This document shows, in pieces, positions 48,934-58,301 of a stretch of DNA of 64,000 nucleotides; within the stretch, counting starts at the first letter, position 1, and each line of letters starts with the position of its first letter. The stretch comes from Rufibacter sp. LB8 (GTDB lineage Bacteria; Bacteroidota; Bacteroidia; Cytophagales; Hymenobacteraceae). The notes beneath the pieces are model-generated. The model did no database searches. It had not been told where the DNA came from and was given only the letters and a program-made list of their open reading frames with translations. The translations under genes were made by a program, and so were the position numbers. Where the stretch lies: positions 62,001-126,000 of the forward strand of contig NZ_JADALJ010000001.1 in NCBI RefSeq assembly GCF_014876185.1, in the 5' to 3' direction.

Positions 48934-49305
48934 TTAATTCAATTCTATTATTTTTACTATATAAGTGTTGTGCTTTAAAGTGCTGTCTGGAATGATGGTA
49001 ATACCTTTGCCAAACCTTTTGTCATCATTGATTATTAATCCTAATTCAACTGCCGAATCTTCAAAAATCTTTAATCCTGCCGAAACATTAAGACTATCTA
49101 ATTTGCTCCAATACCTTACCTCAAGGCAATATTTTTGTATTTGTGAGGTAATCCCTAGTTCTAATAATAAAGGCTTGTAGATAGCTTTAAAATCGTTTTT
49201 AACCTTACCTCTAGAAAACCTGTTGGAGTTGTAAGCTTGATTTATTGACAGCCATTTGCCAGAGTATGTTATCTGATATTCATTTTTAATTGTTTCATTA
49301 ATCAT
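48934..49305 (-). CDS. RusA-like crossover junction nuclease, probable
   Basis: A 123-residue protein. The central and C-terminal pattern YWSKLDSLNVSAGLKIFEDS .. LIINDDKRFGKG (about 68-102) follows the RusA family order, in which acidic residues near DxDN, D and DDR bind metal. Here the first motif reads KLDSLN, so one acidic position is altered. RusA resolves Holliday junctions during phage DNA processing. Its position inside the lysis module is unusual; such genes normally lie with replication genes. Confidence 0.5.
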   Translation of the reverse strand: MINETIKNEYQITYSGKWLSINQAYNSNRFSRGKVKNDFKAIYKPLLLELGITSQIQKYCLEVRYWSKLDSLNVSAGLKIFEDSAVELGLIINDDKRFGKGITIIPDSTLKHNTYIVKIIELN

Positions 49306-49328
49306 CTATTAGATTAACGTGGCAATTA

Positions 49329-49781
49329 TTATCTTCTAAACCAGAAGAAAAGACCGAATAACAGAATCACAACCCCTGTAATGAAATAAGAGGTACTATC
49401 AACCAATGATTTAAATTTTGATGGTTTCTCGCTTATAGTCTTTACAGATTCTTTATTGACAATAGTAGTTACTTCTGGAACATAAACAACAGTATCAACA
49501 CCAGCATGCACAACATCCAATTCAACTTCATTTTCTGACTTCTTTACAAGCTTGTAAGATAATTTGCCCTTGGTTTTTTGGGCTATTACAGAGCCTTTGG
49601 GAGCACTTGTAATTTTACTGATAGTTACGGTGTCTTTAAGGCTGGAAGGTGGTGTTGATACCTCAAATGGCTTGTATTGAATAGTGGTTTCAGTCTTCTC
49701 TATAGTGTCTGTATTTGTTTTTACTGATTTACATGATGTAAAGAAGAGGATTGCAAGGAAAAGTGTTAGGTATTTAATCAT
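49329..49781 (-). CDS. Candidate unimolecular spanin
   Basis: A 150-residue protein with a lipoprotein signal at the N-terminus (LAILFFTSC, lipidated Cys17) and one membrane helix at the extreme C-terminus (YFITGVVILLFGLFFWFRR), joined by a Thr/Val/Lys-rich, strand-forming periplasmic segment. This is the defining topology of u-spanins, which tether and fuse outer and inner membranes at the end of lysis. It sits beside two holin-like genes, and its start overlaps the end of the preceding gene by 8 bp. Confidence 0.6.
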   Translation of the reverse strand: MIKYLTLFLAILFFTSCKSVKTNTDTIEKTETTIQYKPFEVSTPPSSLKDTVTISKITSAPKGSVIAQKTKGKLSYKLVKKSENEVELDVVHAGVDTVVYVPEVTTIVNKESVKTISEKPSKFKSLVDSTSYFITGVVILLFGLFFWFRR

Positions 49782-50091
49782 TTGTTTTCTCCTTTGCTTT
49801 TGCTATTGCATTTTCTATTCTAAGTTGAATCAACATATCCTTTATTTCCTTCAATTCGTTTTGAATTAAATTATCAATTTTGGCTATATTTTGGGTATTG
49901 GTGTTTACCTGTGGTTCTAGCACTGATATTGTCTTAACCTGTGAACTTACAATTGTATTTAAACGCTCAATGTCTTCTTTGTCTGTTTGTGCAAGTAACT
50001 CTAATTTAGAAATCTTGTTATTTAATGTTACATATATTCCCACTAGGGCGAATGCATAACCTATTATCTTTAAAATCAATTCAATTTCCAT
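49774..50091 (-). CDS. Holin-like/coiled-coil membrane protein
   Basis: A 105-residue protein with one N-terminal membrane helix (LILKIIGYAFALVGIYVTL) followed by a long coiled coil (KISKLELLAQTDKEDIERLN .. IQNELKEIKDMLIQLRIE). The topology fits a phage antiholin or pinholin-type partner, or a DUF7365-like phage protein. It lies directly after the two-TM holin candidate with no gap. Confidence 0.55.
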   Translation of the reverse strand: MEIELILKIIGYAFALVGIYVTLNNKISKLELLAQTDKEDIERLNTIVSSQVKTISVLEPQVNTNTQNIAKIDNLIQNELKEIKDMLIQLRIENAIAKAKEKTND

Positions 50092-50367
50092 TTATACACT
50101 TTCATCTGTTTCTTTGTTCTTATTTTTAAATTCCTTGATTGCCTTGATAATATGGGAAGGGTAAATGATATTCAACAGCATCATGAATACAACAGCGCAC
50201 GTCAGGATAGCGAAAAATACATACATTTCGCCATTATTATTAACTACATAGTGGACTAGGCAATAGTTATAGACTAACCCTATAACCAGTGCCAATAGTC
50301 TCCTTATACTTAATTTATTGTCCTCACCAGACAATGAAGGTTTTACCCAATCTATTAAAGATTTCAT
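50092..50367 (-). CDS. Two-TM holin candidate
   Basis: A 91-residue protein with two membrane helices (LLALVIGLVYNYCLVHYVV and YVFFAILTCAVVFMMLLNII) separated by a short NNNGEM turn, and a Lys-rich C-terminal tail (EFKNKNKETDE). Size, topology and position make it the best holin candidate. Confidence 0.6.
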   Translation of the reverse strand: MKSLIDWVKPSLSGEDNKLSIRRLLALVIGLVYNYCLVHYVVNNNGEMYVFFAILTCAVVFMMLLNIIYPSHIIKAIKEFKNKNKETDESV

Positions 50368-50395
50368 ACAATACTTTAGTTAATTAACGATATTA

Positions 50396-53300
50396 TCAAT
50401 TAGGTAAATCAATACTTGTTATTATCTGCTTTACTGAGATGCTTGGCAATGTACCGTCAGTGGCCCTTAATTTCATCAATGGGTACTGTGTCATATATTT
50501 AGCCAATGCATCAGAATATGCCATTGAATTGTTCCAAGTCTTTATGCTGTGGGTAATTGGCTGTGATTTCGTCACGTTTCCGAACATGTCAAAGCACTGC
50601 AATTCACCTGTCACCGTAGATTCATCTGCATTGTACCAGATGTAGGCAGTGTAGGCCAAACTGTGGTTAACAACCATAGGCACACCGTTTTGGTCTAGTA
50701 CTGCTGTCTCTTTTGTTCCTGTCTCGTCACCAGCAAGAAACGTCCATCCTGTACTGTTGGGGTGTTGGCACCTGAAAAGTATGTCACCAGTGGTATAACC
50801 TGTGTTCAAAATATTTTGGTTATTTGAGAACCCAATATTGACGAAACTGTTAGACAATGCCTGTGTCAGAGCAAAACGGAACAAGCCTTTAAAATTCTGA
50901 CGGTACGTGTAAACGTTGGCGGGATTTAGTGCCACACCAAATATCCCATTATTGTTCGCTGTCACCTTCACATATTTACCCAATACCACTTCAGCATTGG
51001 CACCAGCCGCAAAGGTGTTAGTAGTGCTAAGGGAGCCTGATGCAATACTTTGCCCGTTAATTGACAGGATTGAAATACTTGTACCCTGTGCGTATAGCTG
51101 TGAAATAAAGTTAGTTCCTATGTCAGCAAATGAATACTTATTAGAGACAGTTCCACCACCACCAGTACCACTATTAGCCTTTAAATCCGCTACATCATTC
51201 GCTATACCATCAACAGTATTAACCAAGCTATTTAAACCTGTTTGCAAACTGCCAATATCATTAGATAAATGCGCCCATGAGATAGACCAAACCGAATCAT
51301 TTCCAGTAATGATGTTGTACCCTCTCCCGATTGCCACGGGGTCTGGTTCTACTCTTTTAATTCCGTTTGCAAGAAAATCCAGTGATTTACCGTCAATCTT
51401 TAAATCTGAGAATACTTCGTTAGGAAACTGGAAACGGTCTAGTTTAAATTTATCATTATCCTGCATTAATCCGTTAGTATTGGCAGTTGCCAAGGGAACA
51501 TTAACAATACCATTAGAATCAATTGTTAGGTTATTACCCACCACAACACCGCCCAATGTCAGGTTGGTAGCTTTCGGCAATACATAGTCACTACCACCAG
51601 TACCACCACCGCCATTAGCTTTTAAATCTGCAACATCTTGGGCTATAACATCAACAGTAAAAGCCAAATTGTTTACATTAGTATTAATGTCAGATAGGTC
51701 ATTTCCAATACCATCTACTGTATTAACTATTTCTGTTATATCAGTAGAAATAATATCAACATTGCTTACTAGAGAATCAACAGTGTAATTTAAATTATTG
51801 ACAGTTGTAACGGTATCTGATATACTGTTGGATATACCGTCTACTGTGTTAACTACTTCTGATAATTCAGTACTAATTACATCTGAATTACTGGCTACAC
51901 TGTCAATATAAACATTCAACTCATTTACACGGTTGTCAATACCTGAAATTTGGTTACCTAACACAGTTACTTCAGTAATAACATTACCCATGTCAATCTC
52001 TAAATTAGAGGCAAGGATAGCCGTATTATTCACTGTTGTAACTATTTCGCCAATTACAATTTGGTTATTATATGATACGTCTGTAGCAGTATTCACAGCA
52101 CTGACCAATTCAGGGTCAACACTCAAAACCCCATCTGTAATACTTAGATTTTCCCCGACTTTAACACCACCCAACACCGTATCAGATGCCTCTGGCAATT
52201 CATAATCAGTTTTAATCCTGTCATTCCATTTATTGATATCTTCAATAGTGATGTTCTTAATGTGACCGCCCACCGTTGGGTCAGTCTCAGTAACTGCAAT
52301 CTCAGATGCTGCTTTTTCACCGTTTACAGACGTAAGGTTGTACCCTGTCAAATCCCAAAATACATCTTCAGTAAATAACTCTAATAGAGTTAAAGAGTAT
52401 GTAAAATGGATTGTAGAATAGGTGACAGAATAATCTGTTATTTTATACCTCTTACCATCAAATAAAATCTGAGTATTATAATCAAAAACCAAGAAATTAT
52501 TGGCAATTACCGTAAGTCTCAACCTGTTCCTATACCCCTGCTTCAGTCTCAATAGATTCACTGGTACTAACTGCTGAAGACGTAGATTCTCTGTCCTGTT
52601 AAAGGTGTTCCAACGTGCCGTTAATTCATTCCCAACGTACAGGTTTGAGATGTCATTTTTCTGCAATCCGTCACCAACCATAACCTCTAAAGATTCATCT
52701 AAATCAATTGCCGTTGAAGGGGTGTTGGTTGCACTGAATTGTTCATCATAGGTAATTACGTCACCAGCGTCACCAACGCCACCAGAAGAGCCGAAAACAG
52801 GTATAAAAGATAGATTATCCATCCTGAATTCAATAGAGTAGAAAGGGGTAGGGGATGCCGTTCTATTTGTCAAAGTAACATGATAGTCACCACCCTCAGT
52901 ATAGGGTATATCATAGGTATAATTAACCCATGTACCCAATTGCATCATTAGAGTAGTGTACCAGAACTCAACCCCGTTTTTAAACACCCTCAACTCAAAC
53001 GTTACGTTGGTTATTGGTCTTGTTACATTGGTTCCATCGTAATCTATAGCCTGCAACCTACCGTCAAACGATAATTTAATTATATCATTCGCACTTCTGC
53101 TGGCAACGTCCATTAAACCAGTGGTAATTGTGCCTTTTACAGTGGAACCAAAAGGCTGGTTAATAAGAATATCTAGTGCGCCTTGGTTAATAGCTGTCTC
53201 AATACCAGTGAAAGTAAAGAATGATAAATCAGTTGTAGAGAAATCACCGTTTTCCACCAGTGATTCCTGCGTGTTCTTATTCAAGAAAGTAATGGTAGCC

Positions 53301-54133
53301 GTTTTCAGTGGGCGTTCTTTGGTTAATTCGTTTGATGTATCGAAAAAGTAAGAAGATAAGTCAATTGAATTGGTGTTAACTCCCACGCTCTGTTGGGTAA
53401 GGTCAGAATAGGCATAGTAATGCACTGGTGAATCAGTCTCTAATTCATTTACTATATAGATTTTATTATTCGCCTGAAACAATTTGCAGTTAAACGCCTT
53501 CAGTATTTCATTAATAACAGTTTTAGCGTCTGTTATCTCAATCTTACCATCTTTTACATCCTTGAACCTCTTGGAACTCAATGAAGCCAAGGCCAATGCA
53601 TTGTCATTCACACCTACCATCAAATCAACCTCTTTGGTGTTGTTAATAATAGCAAAGTCTAACTCTAAATCAGTGTATTTAATTGAGTTCTTAATCCATG
53701 AAAGTAAAGTATAGCGACCTGAAATTTCGCCACCCTCATTATTGGTTACTTTGTACCTGTCTAATTCCGCTAATGCATCTGCAAAGGAAAGATTTATAGT
53801 ATATTGGTAATCATAATATGAAGTAGTGATATTGTCAATCACTAAATAGCCTGACCAAAACAATACACCGTCAATATAATATTGCGCCTTGTAGTCTTTG
53901 TAATTACTTTGGATTAAATCTAAAAAAGGTGCTTTATCCTTGACAATAAAACTAAATGATAATTCAGAGCCTATAACAGCATCTTCTGAAGGTTTGTATT
54001 TTAGCGAAATACTGGAATTTATATACTCAATATTGGTAACATCGCCAGTATAATCCTTCTTCAGAATATTTACTTTAATGTTCTTATTAGTCTTGGTGTT
54101 ATATTCTACTTTGTATTTAATATTGTAACTCAA
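50396..54133 (-). CDS. Large tail-tip/fibre protein
   Basis: A 1245-residue virion protein, the longest in the window. The N-terminal ~330 residues (VKVNILKKDYTGDVTNIEYI, AQYYIDGVLFWSGYLVIDN) resemble Bacteroidota phage tail-hub proteins. The middle has a jelly-roll-like region (TGLMDVASRSANDIIKLSFD). Residues about 690-860 are tandem trimeric coiled-coil repeats (IISTDITEIVNTVDGIGNDL) with two LGGVxVGxNL knots (LPEASDTVLGGVKVGENL, LPKATNLTLGGVVVGNNL), each near a Gly-rich hinge (DLKANGGGGTGG). The C-terminal 250 residues form a globular domain (probably receptor-binding). Start is TTG at 54133. Confidence 0.8.
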   Translation of the reverse strand: MSYNIKYKVEYNTKTNKNIKVNILKKDYTGDVTNIEYINSSISLKYKPSEDAVIGSELSFSFIVKDKAPFLDLIQSNYKDYKAQYYIDGVLFWSGYLVIDNITTSYYDYQYTINLSFADALAELDRYKVTNNEGGEISGRYTLLSWIKNSIKYTDLELDFAIINNTKEVDLMVGVNDNALALASLSSKRFKDVKDGKIEITDAKTVINEILKAFNCKLFQANNKIYIVNELETDSPVHYYAYSDLTQQSVGVNTNSIDLSSYFFDTSNELTKERPLKTATITFLNKNTQESLVENGDFSTTDLSFFTFTGIETAINQGALDILINQPFGSTVKGTITTGLMDVASRSANDIIKLSFDGRLQAIDYDGTNVTRPITNVTFELRVFKNGVEFWYTTLMMQLGTWVNYTYDIPYTEGGDYHVTLTNRTASPTPFYSIEFRMDNLSFIPVFGSSGGVGDAGDVITYDEQFSATNTPSTAIDLDESLEVMVGDGLQKNDISNLYVGNELTARWNTFNRTENLRLQQLVPVNLLRLKQGYRNRLRLTVIANNFLVFDYNTQILFDGKRYKITDYSVTYSTIHFTYSLTLLELFTEDVFWDLTGYNLTSVNGEKAASEIAVTETDPTVGGHIKNITIEDINKWNDRIKTDYELPEASDTVLGGVKVGENLSITDGVLSVDPELVSAVNTATDVSYNNQIVIGEIVTTVNNTAILASNLEIDMGNVITEVTVLGNQISGIDNRVNELNVYIDSVASNSDVISTELSEVVNTVDGISNSISDTVTTVNNLNYTVDSLVSNVDIISTDITEIVNTVDGIGNDLSDINTNVNNLAFTVDVIAQDVADLKANGGGGTGGSDYVLPKATNLTLGGVVVGNNLTIDSNGIVNVPLATANTNGLMQDNDKFKLDRFQFPNEVFSDLKIDGKSLDFLANGIKRVEPDPVAIGRGYNIITGNDSVWSISWAHLSNDIGSLQTGLNSLVNTVDGIANDVADLKANSGTGGGGTVSNKYSFADIGTNFISQLYAQGTSISILSINGQSIASGSLSTTNTFAAGANAEVVLGKYVKVTANNNGIFGVALNPANVYTYRQNFKGLFRFALTQALSNSFVNIGFSNNQNILNTGYTTGDILFRCQHPNSTGWTFLAGDETGTKETAVLDQNGVPMVVNHSLAYTAYIWYNADESTVTGELQCFDMFGNVTKSQPITHSIKTWNNSMAYSDALAKYMTQYPLMKLRATDGTLPSISVKQIITSIDLPN

Positions 54134-54173
54134 TTTGATGTTTAATTAACCTATATCTATTATTTTTGATGTA

Positions 54174-56075
54174 TTAGAACCTGTTGCCGTTTCTCCTTTT
54201 TGTTTCTTCAATTAGGAGAATAAGACTTTCCCCACTAGTTTCAATCCTGCCAGTTACCTGAACATTATTTGATTTGCTCAATAACTGTTCTGTCTTGTTC
54301 GCTCTTGTAACATTGGCACCACTAGGTAATGATACTAGTTCTGGGCCTCTCTCTCCAACCATAGCCAAACCACCAGAAGAGATACCACCGTTTGCAAACG
54401 CTGGCATAGCACCCTTGGCAAGCATAGCACTAGCCATACTAGTTAGAGCCACTAGAGCACCACCCGCCACTATGGCACCTATGCCGCTAATGGCTAAACT
54501 CTCTAGTGCTACCTTGGCTGTACCTATTGAGATTAGGAGCTTACCAAAGTTGGAAGCAAAGTCTATAACCATCATTAGCATACCATCCAAGAAACCTTTA
54601 AAGGCTGAAGTGTCACCAGCCAATGCACCGCCAATGGCAGATGCAAAACCACCAATTGCAGAATTCAGGCTATCCCTAATGCCACTGCTTAATTCAGATG
54701 CTGCACTATTCATTCTGTCTAATAGACTTCTGGTAGCACTGTCAATAGGTTCAAATACTGATTCAACTTCTTTAGGGTCAATGCCCTTTAGCTTAACACT
54801 TAAATCAATTGGTTTTAATGCAGGTAGCTTGATTCCTGCATCTGTCTTAGTTTCTAACTTTTGAATTGAACCAGCTTTAACAGCTTTATTATATTCTTTC
54901 TGTAATTCTACCAGCGTTTTATGCTCTGCTACCTCGCCTTTTAACTGCTCCTTTACCGTTACCCTCTGTCCTGCAATTTCTTCTAATAACTCCTTAGCCT
55001 CACCTTGTTTATCTGAAATAGCCCTCTCTAATTCATTAGTTGCCTGTAAGTCCTCAAGCATGTTATTCCCCAAAGAATCCAAGGCTTTTTTGATTGCGAA
55101 TTCCCTTTGGGCTAATGCAATGTTTGTATTACCTACTCTTTTTGCCAGTGCTTCAGATTGAGTGATAAATTTTATTCTCTCTGCTGCACTGTATTTATCC
55201 TCTTCTGCAATCTTGAGTTTATTGGCCTTTAATTGGGCAAGTATTTTGCCCTCTTCAACATTCCATTTTAATTTATCCTGTGCTAGTTTCTGTGCCTGTC
55301 TCTCTAATTCAATTGCTTGTTTAGCCTCTTTGGATGCTTCACCGTATTTCTTTTTAACAGCATCAACTGCAACACCTAAACCATCCATTGCCCACGCAAC
55401 AGGATTAGTGGCATTCACTATATCTTTTAATGATTGACCTGCAACCGTTGCTGCTTGTTGGAATTTACCCTCAAACAATAATTTGAAGGCAGTACCGATA
55501 CCTTTTAAACCGCCAATCAACTGTTGGAATTTATCAATTATAAAACCCTTAATTAAGTTACCGAATTTCTTTAAACTCTCTGTTGGATTTGAGAAGACGT
55601 TAACCAGAACTTTACCAAAATCTGCAAGTGTATCAATCACAACTTTCACCACCGCTTTTAGTCCTGCCATACCTTGAGATAATAGCTTTGAACCGTCTGA
55701 AGTTTGGGTGAAATAGGTTACTAATGCTGCCAGACCAACCACCAACAGACCAACGCCAGTACTTGCCATTGCGACTTTAAATAGATTCATGCCAGCCGTT
55801 GCATTTTTGACACCAGAAATAATACCAGTAAATGAACCAGCCATGTCACCTAAACCGCCTGTCATTTCGCTTAATTTGCTGCCAATGGTACTAGCCATAT
55901 TACCAAGGCTATCCTTGATATTACTGAATCCTTGCCCTACACTTTTAGAATCTTCTTTTGCCTTGGTTGCAAATTTGTTGATTCCAGATTGCGCCTTGTC
56001 TAATCCTGTTTTTAACTCTGCTGTGTTCGCACTAATTCTTAATGAAAGGTCAGCTAAAACGCCATTATTTGCCAT
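54174..56075 (-). CDS. Tape measure protein
   Basis: A 633-residue tail length-determining protein. It starts NNGVLADLSLRISANTAELK, then a helical region (about 20-90), a hydrophobic segment (FKVAMASTGVGLLVVGLAAL, about 99-118), long Lys/Glu-rich coiled coils (about 250-420) and a second hydrophobic block (IGAIVAGGALVALTSMASAM, about 530-550) ending AFANGGISSGGLAMVGERGPEL, the typical C-terminal signature. The short length predicts a short tail (about 90-100 nm by family scaling). It follows the G/GT chaperones as expected. Confidence 0.93.
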   Translation of the reverse strand: MANNGVLADLSLRISANTAELKTGLDKAQSGINKFATKAKEDSKSVGQGFSNIKDSLGNMASTIGSKLSEMTGGLGDMAGSFTGIISGVKNATAGMNLFKVAMASTGVGLLVVGLAALVTYFTQTSDGSKLLSQGMAGLKAVVKVVIDTLADFGKVLVNVFSNPTESLKKFGNLIKGFIIDKFQQLIGGLKGIGTAFKLLFEGKFQQAATVAGQSLKDIVNATNPVAWAMDGLGVAVDAVKKKYGEASKEAKQAIELERQAQKLAQDKLKWNVEEGKILAQLKANKLKIAEEDKYSAAERIKFITQSEALAKRVGNTNIALAQREFAIKKALDSLGNNMLEDLQATNELERAISDKQGEAKELLEEIAGQRVTVKEQLKGEVAEHKTLVELQKEYNKAVKAGSIQKLETKTDAGIKLPALKPIDLSVKLKGIDPKEVESVFEPIDSATRSLLDRMNSAASELSSGIRDSLNSAIGGFASAIGGALAGDTSAFKGFLDGMLMMVIDFASNFGKLLISIGTAKVALESLAISGIGAIVAGGALVALTSMASAMLAKGAMPAFANGGISSGGLAMVGERGPELVSLPSGANVTRANKTEQLLSKSNNVQVTGRIETSGESLILLIEETKRRNGNRF

Positions 56076-56090
56076 GTTATATTAATCTAT

Positions 56091-56107
56091 TGTACTAATA
56101 AACGTGG
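56091..56107 (-). promoter_or_regulatory. ACGTTTAT motif before tape measure gene
   Basis: On the minus strand CCACGTTTATTAGTACA, about 17-32 bp upstream of the start, directly after the hairpin at 56113. Confidence 0.45.
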
Positions 56108-56112
56108 GGCAT

Positions 56113-56139
56113 AAAAAAACCTGCAATTTATAGCAGGTT
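56113..56139 (-). terminator. Terminator after tail chaperone T
   Basis: Minus strand AACCTGC / GCAGGTT with an 8-nt loop followed by T5 and more; the T-frame stop (56128) lies in the loop. Confidence 0.75.
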
Positions 56140-56843
56140 CCTTTGTTTGTTTAAATATCTCTTTTCTAATTCAATGAATTTGTCTTCTGTATAGTCCTCT
56201 AGCTTGATTGTGATAACTAGTTTCTTATCCCAAGGATAGTTGATTAAATCTGATGGTTTTTTGATATTCGCTTCCTTGAACTTTACGTGTGGTGCTACTA
56301 TGTAATATGTCTGAAGCCTCAATAAATCCGCATTCCTTTTATACTCTTCATAAATTATTTTATCCTGCATGTAGATGAAAGGTTCTGCCTCTTTAGGGGT
56401 CATTACCAACACATCTTTAAGATTCAATGCAGTGTAATTTACAATGTAAGCAATAAAGTAATTGACATCCTTATTAATCATTTCCAGTACATCTTCAATG
56501 TCTTCTGTTGATGCACTAGGATTGACTAGTCTTTTTTTTGGTCAGGGAAAAAATCAGGTACAACATCAATAAACTGTTTTGCCAATTCGTCAAATACGGG
56601 GTCAAATTCATCAAATTCATAACGAACTTTAAACCCTTGATTCTTTAGAGTCTTGCAACCTGCAACATAACTATAGTAGAATAGAGCAAATGCATCTTCC
56701 ATGTCATCGGAAAACTCTGCAATTGATTTACCTGTTTTATTTTGAAAATTTTTAATAGCTGAAAACGAAACTGTAATAGGGATTTTAACAATAGAGTCTT
56801 CCCCATTTTCGTCAATTGATTTGTGTTCTAATATTTTTATCAT
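56128..56843 (-). CDS. Tail assembly chaperone GT, -1 frameshift product
   Basis: Reading -1 at the A8 run (56532-56539) joins the G frame (start 56843) to the T frame without a stop. The codons after the slip are AGA CTA GTC AAT CCT and 12 more before the internal ATG at 56481. The fusion is 238 residues (104 + 17 + 117). This equals the lambda G/GT arrangement, where a few per cent of ribosomes shift. T alone has an ATG at 56481 but no clear ribosome-binding site, so fusion is the likely route. Confidence 0.8.
56526..56843 (-). CDS. Tail assembly chaperone G
   Basis: A 105-residue protein between tail tube and tape measure: MIKILEHKSIDENGEDSIVK, NKTGKSIAEFSDDMEDAFAL and a Phe-rich acidic C-terminus ending DFFPDQKKD. 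It coats the tape measure during tail assembly. The gene ends in the slippery run that yields GT. It starts 28 bp from the hairpin after the tail tube gene. Confidence 0.8.
   Translation of the reverse strand: MIKILEHKSIDENGEDSIVKIPITVSFSAIKNFQNKTGKSIAEFSDDMEDAFALFYYSYVAGCKTLKNQGFKVRYEFDEFDPVFDELAKQFIDVVPDFFPDQKKD
56532..56539 (-). promoter_or_regulatory. -1 ribosomal frameshift site
   Basis: Minus strand C-AAA-AAA-AA-G: zero-frame codons CAA AAA AAA GAC then TAG. A-AAA-AAA is the classic X XXY YYZ slippery heptamer, and the -1 frame is open into T. Confidence 0.8.
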
Positions 56844-56879
56844 ATTTATATTTAATTGTTTTTATCTAATGGTAATAAA

Positions 56880-56905
56880 GGAACTACTGAATAACCAGTA
56901 GTTCC
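56880..56905 (-). terminator. Hairpin after the tail tube gene
   Basis: Perfect 10-bp stem GGAACTACTG / CAGTAGTTCC with a 6-nt loop, then TTTATTA on the minus strand, 10 bp after the tail tube stop. Confidence 0.75.
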
Positions 56906-56914
56906 TGTTGGGGT

Positions 56915-57346
56915 TTATGGTAACGGGGCTGGTACTGTTTCTTGGATTAGTTCATCTGAACCAGAGAAAGACACTGAATAGGTCATTACTTCGCCTAAAC
57001 TCCCAGATTGTGATAATGATGTTATCAAGGCATTACCTCTATAACACTTGTCACCAGTTACATCTGAAGACAGAATTAAAGACACTGGATTGTCAGAGCC
57101 TACCATTGAGGTAAAGAGTTCATGGAATTCAGTTTTACCAGCTTCAGTACCTCTCAATACCAGTGCATCAGTAGATGCCGACCAGTTTTTCATTCCACCG
57201 ATTTTTTTAGACCATCCACCAGAATCAAGGGTAGTCACGTCAATTTCTTCTCTGCTAATTTCTAACGAAAATGATGTTGCTCTTGCAATTATTTTACCGT
57301 TGTATTCAATTGCTAATTCTTTGCTTTGTATTTCATTTAAAGGCAT
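56915..57346 (-). CDS. Major tail tube protein
   Basis: A 143-residue virion protein. SKELAIEYNGKIIARATSFSLE, REEIDVTTLDSGGWSKKIGG and the strand-rich C-terminal half (DKCYRGNALITSLSQSGSLG .. YSVSFSGSDEL) are typical of TP901-1-like major tail proteins, which stack as hexameric rings. It has its own upstream ACGTTTAT motif and a following hairpin, fitting high expression. Confidence 0.9.
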   Translation of the reverse strand: MPLNEIQSKELAIEYNGKIIARATSFSLEISREEIDVTTLDSGGWSKKIGGMKNWSASTDALVLRGTEAGKTEFHELFTSMVGSDNPVSLILSSDVTGDKCYRGNALITSLSQSGSLGEVMTYSVSFSGSDELIQETVPAPLP

Positions 57347-57363
57347 ATTGTTATATTATATTT

Positions 57364-57380
57364 CTATAATAAACGTAATA
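57364..57380 (-). promoter_or_regulatory. ACGTTTAT motif before tail tube gene
   Basis: Minus strand TATTACGTTTATTATAG, 18-34 bp upstream of the ATG. Confidence 0.5.
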
Positions 57381-57391
57381 CCTGTGAATGC

Positions 57392-57709
57392 TTAAATCTC
57401 GGAAATAAAGCCTATAGCCCATTCATTATTGCCTATTACATCGAAATCAATTTGTAATGTGTGGTTTGCGTTGAAGTGGCTTTTGGCGTTATTGATTATA
57501 GTGATTTGCTCTGGTGTGAATCCATTTTCGTCTGATTCTAACCATCTAAAGGTTATCCATTTTTTTAGCACCTCTGATTCCTGACCAGAAGCATCTGTTA
57601 TAGCCACTGATTCTAAAATGTGGTTGAAATTGAAATTAGATACCACTGGAAATAGCAATGCTATCTCTGGTGTTATGAATTCCTCTGTGATTAATCCGTA
57701 CATTTTCAT
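57392..57709 (-). CDS. Hypothetical phage protein, 105 aa
   Basis: A small protein next to the tail tube gene (MKMYGLITEEFITPEIALLF .. IDFDVIGNNEWAIGFISEI). Strand-rich, no membrane segment; probably a minor tail or tail-completion protein by position. Confidence 0.65.
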   Translation of the reverse strand: MKMYGLITEEFITPEIALLFPVVSNFNFNHILESVAITDASGQESEVLKKWITFRWLESDENGFTPEQITIINNAKSHFNANHTLQIDFDVIGNNEWAIGFISEI

Positions 57710-57715
57710 AATTTT

Positions 57716-58234
57716 TTATTGATTGTATTTAAAATAATATCCTTTAGTTTGATTTGCTTTTCCTTTTAAAACTGAATAGATATTTCCTTTATTTAAATTA
57801 TACTTTCTTGCTGTATGTGATTGGCTTATTTCTACTGAAATTAATTTATTAGTTAAATAGGAATAAACTTCTATAGGTTTAATGCAATGGTCGCTATTTA
57901 TCAAGCCATTTTCCCATGCGTGAACCATATTTTGCTTTGGTGTACACCATTCTAAGTTTTCAATTCTGTTATCAGTCTTTATTCCATTTTTATGATTTAC
58001 AAACGGCAAATTATTTTTGTTATTTAAAAATGTGATTGCTAATAACCTGTGGATATTAAATGTTTTGTATTTGCCACCACTACTAAGCGAGATATATAAA
58101 TAGCCCGTTGATTTGTTTCTTGTTGGCTTTAAAACTTTTGTTTTACCAGTTCTACTGTAATTTTTACTTCTTACTTCACCTCTATTAGATATTTCATAAT
58201 TAGGGTATTGATTGATTTCTTTCCATTCTTCCAT
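57716..58234 (-). CDS. HNH homing endonuclease (NUMOD4-HNH)
   Basis: A 172-residue selfish endonuclease. The NUMOD4 motif MEEWKEINQYPNYEISNRG opens it. The HNH core FVNHKNGIKTDNRIENLEWC and TPKQNMVHAW follow with the His-Asn-His-type residues intact, then a NUMOD1-like DNA-binding C-terminus (HTARKYNLNKGNIYSVLKGK). It sits as a free-standing intruder between tail genes, separated from the next gene by 6 bp. Confidence 0.92.
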   Translation of the reverse strand: MEEWKEINQYPNYEISNRGEVRSKNYSRTGKTKVLKPTRNKSTGYLYISLSSGGKYKTFNIHRLLAITFLNNKNNLPFVNHKNGIKTDNRIENLEWCTPKQNMVHAWENGLINSDHCIKPIEVYSYLTNKLISVEISQSHTARKYNLNKGNIYSVLKGKANQTKGYYFKYNQ

Positions 58235-58301
58235 ATTATCTAATACGATAAAACCAGAAGATATTGGAATTTTAATCCGTATTGTTTCATAATTATATTT
58301 A

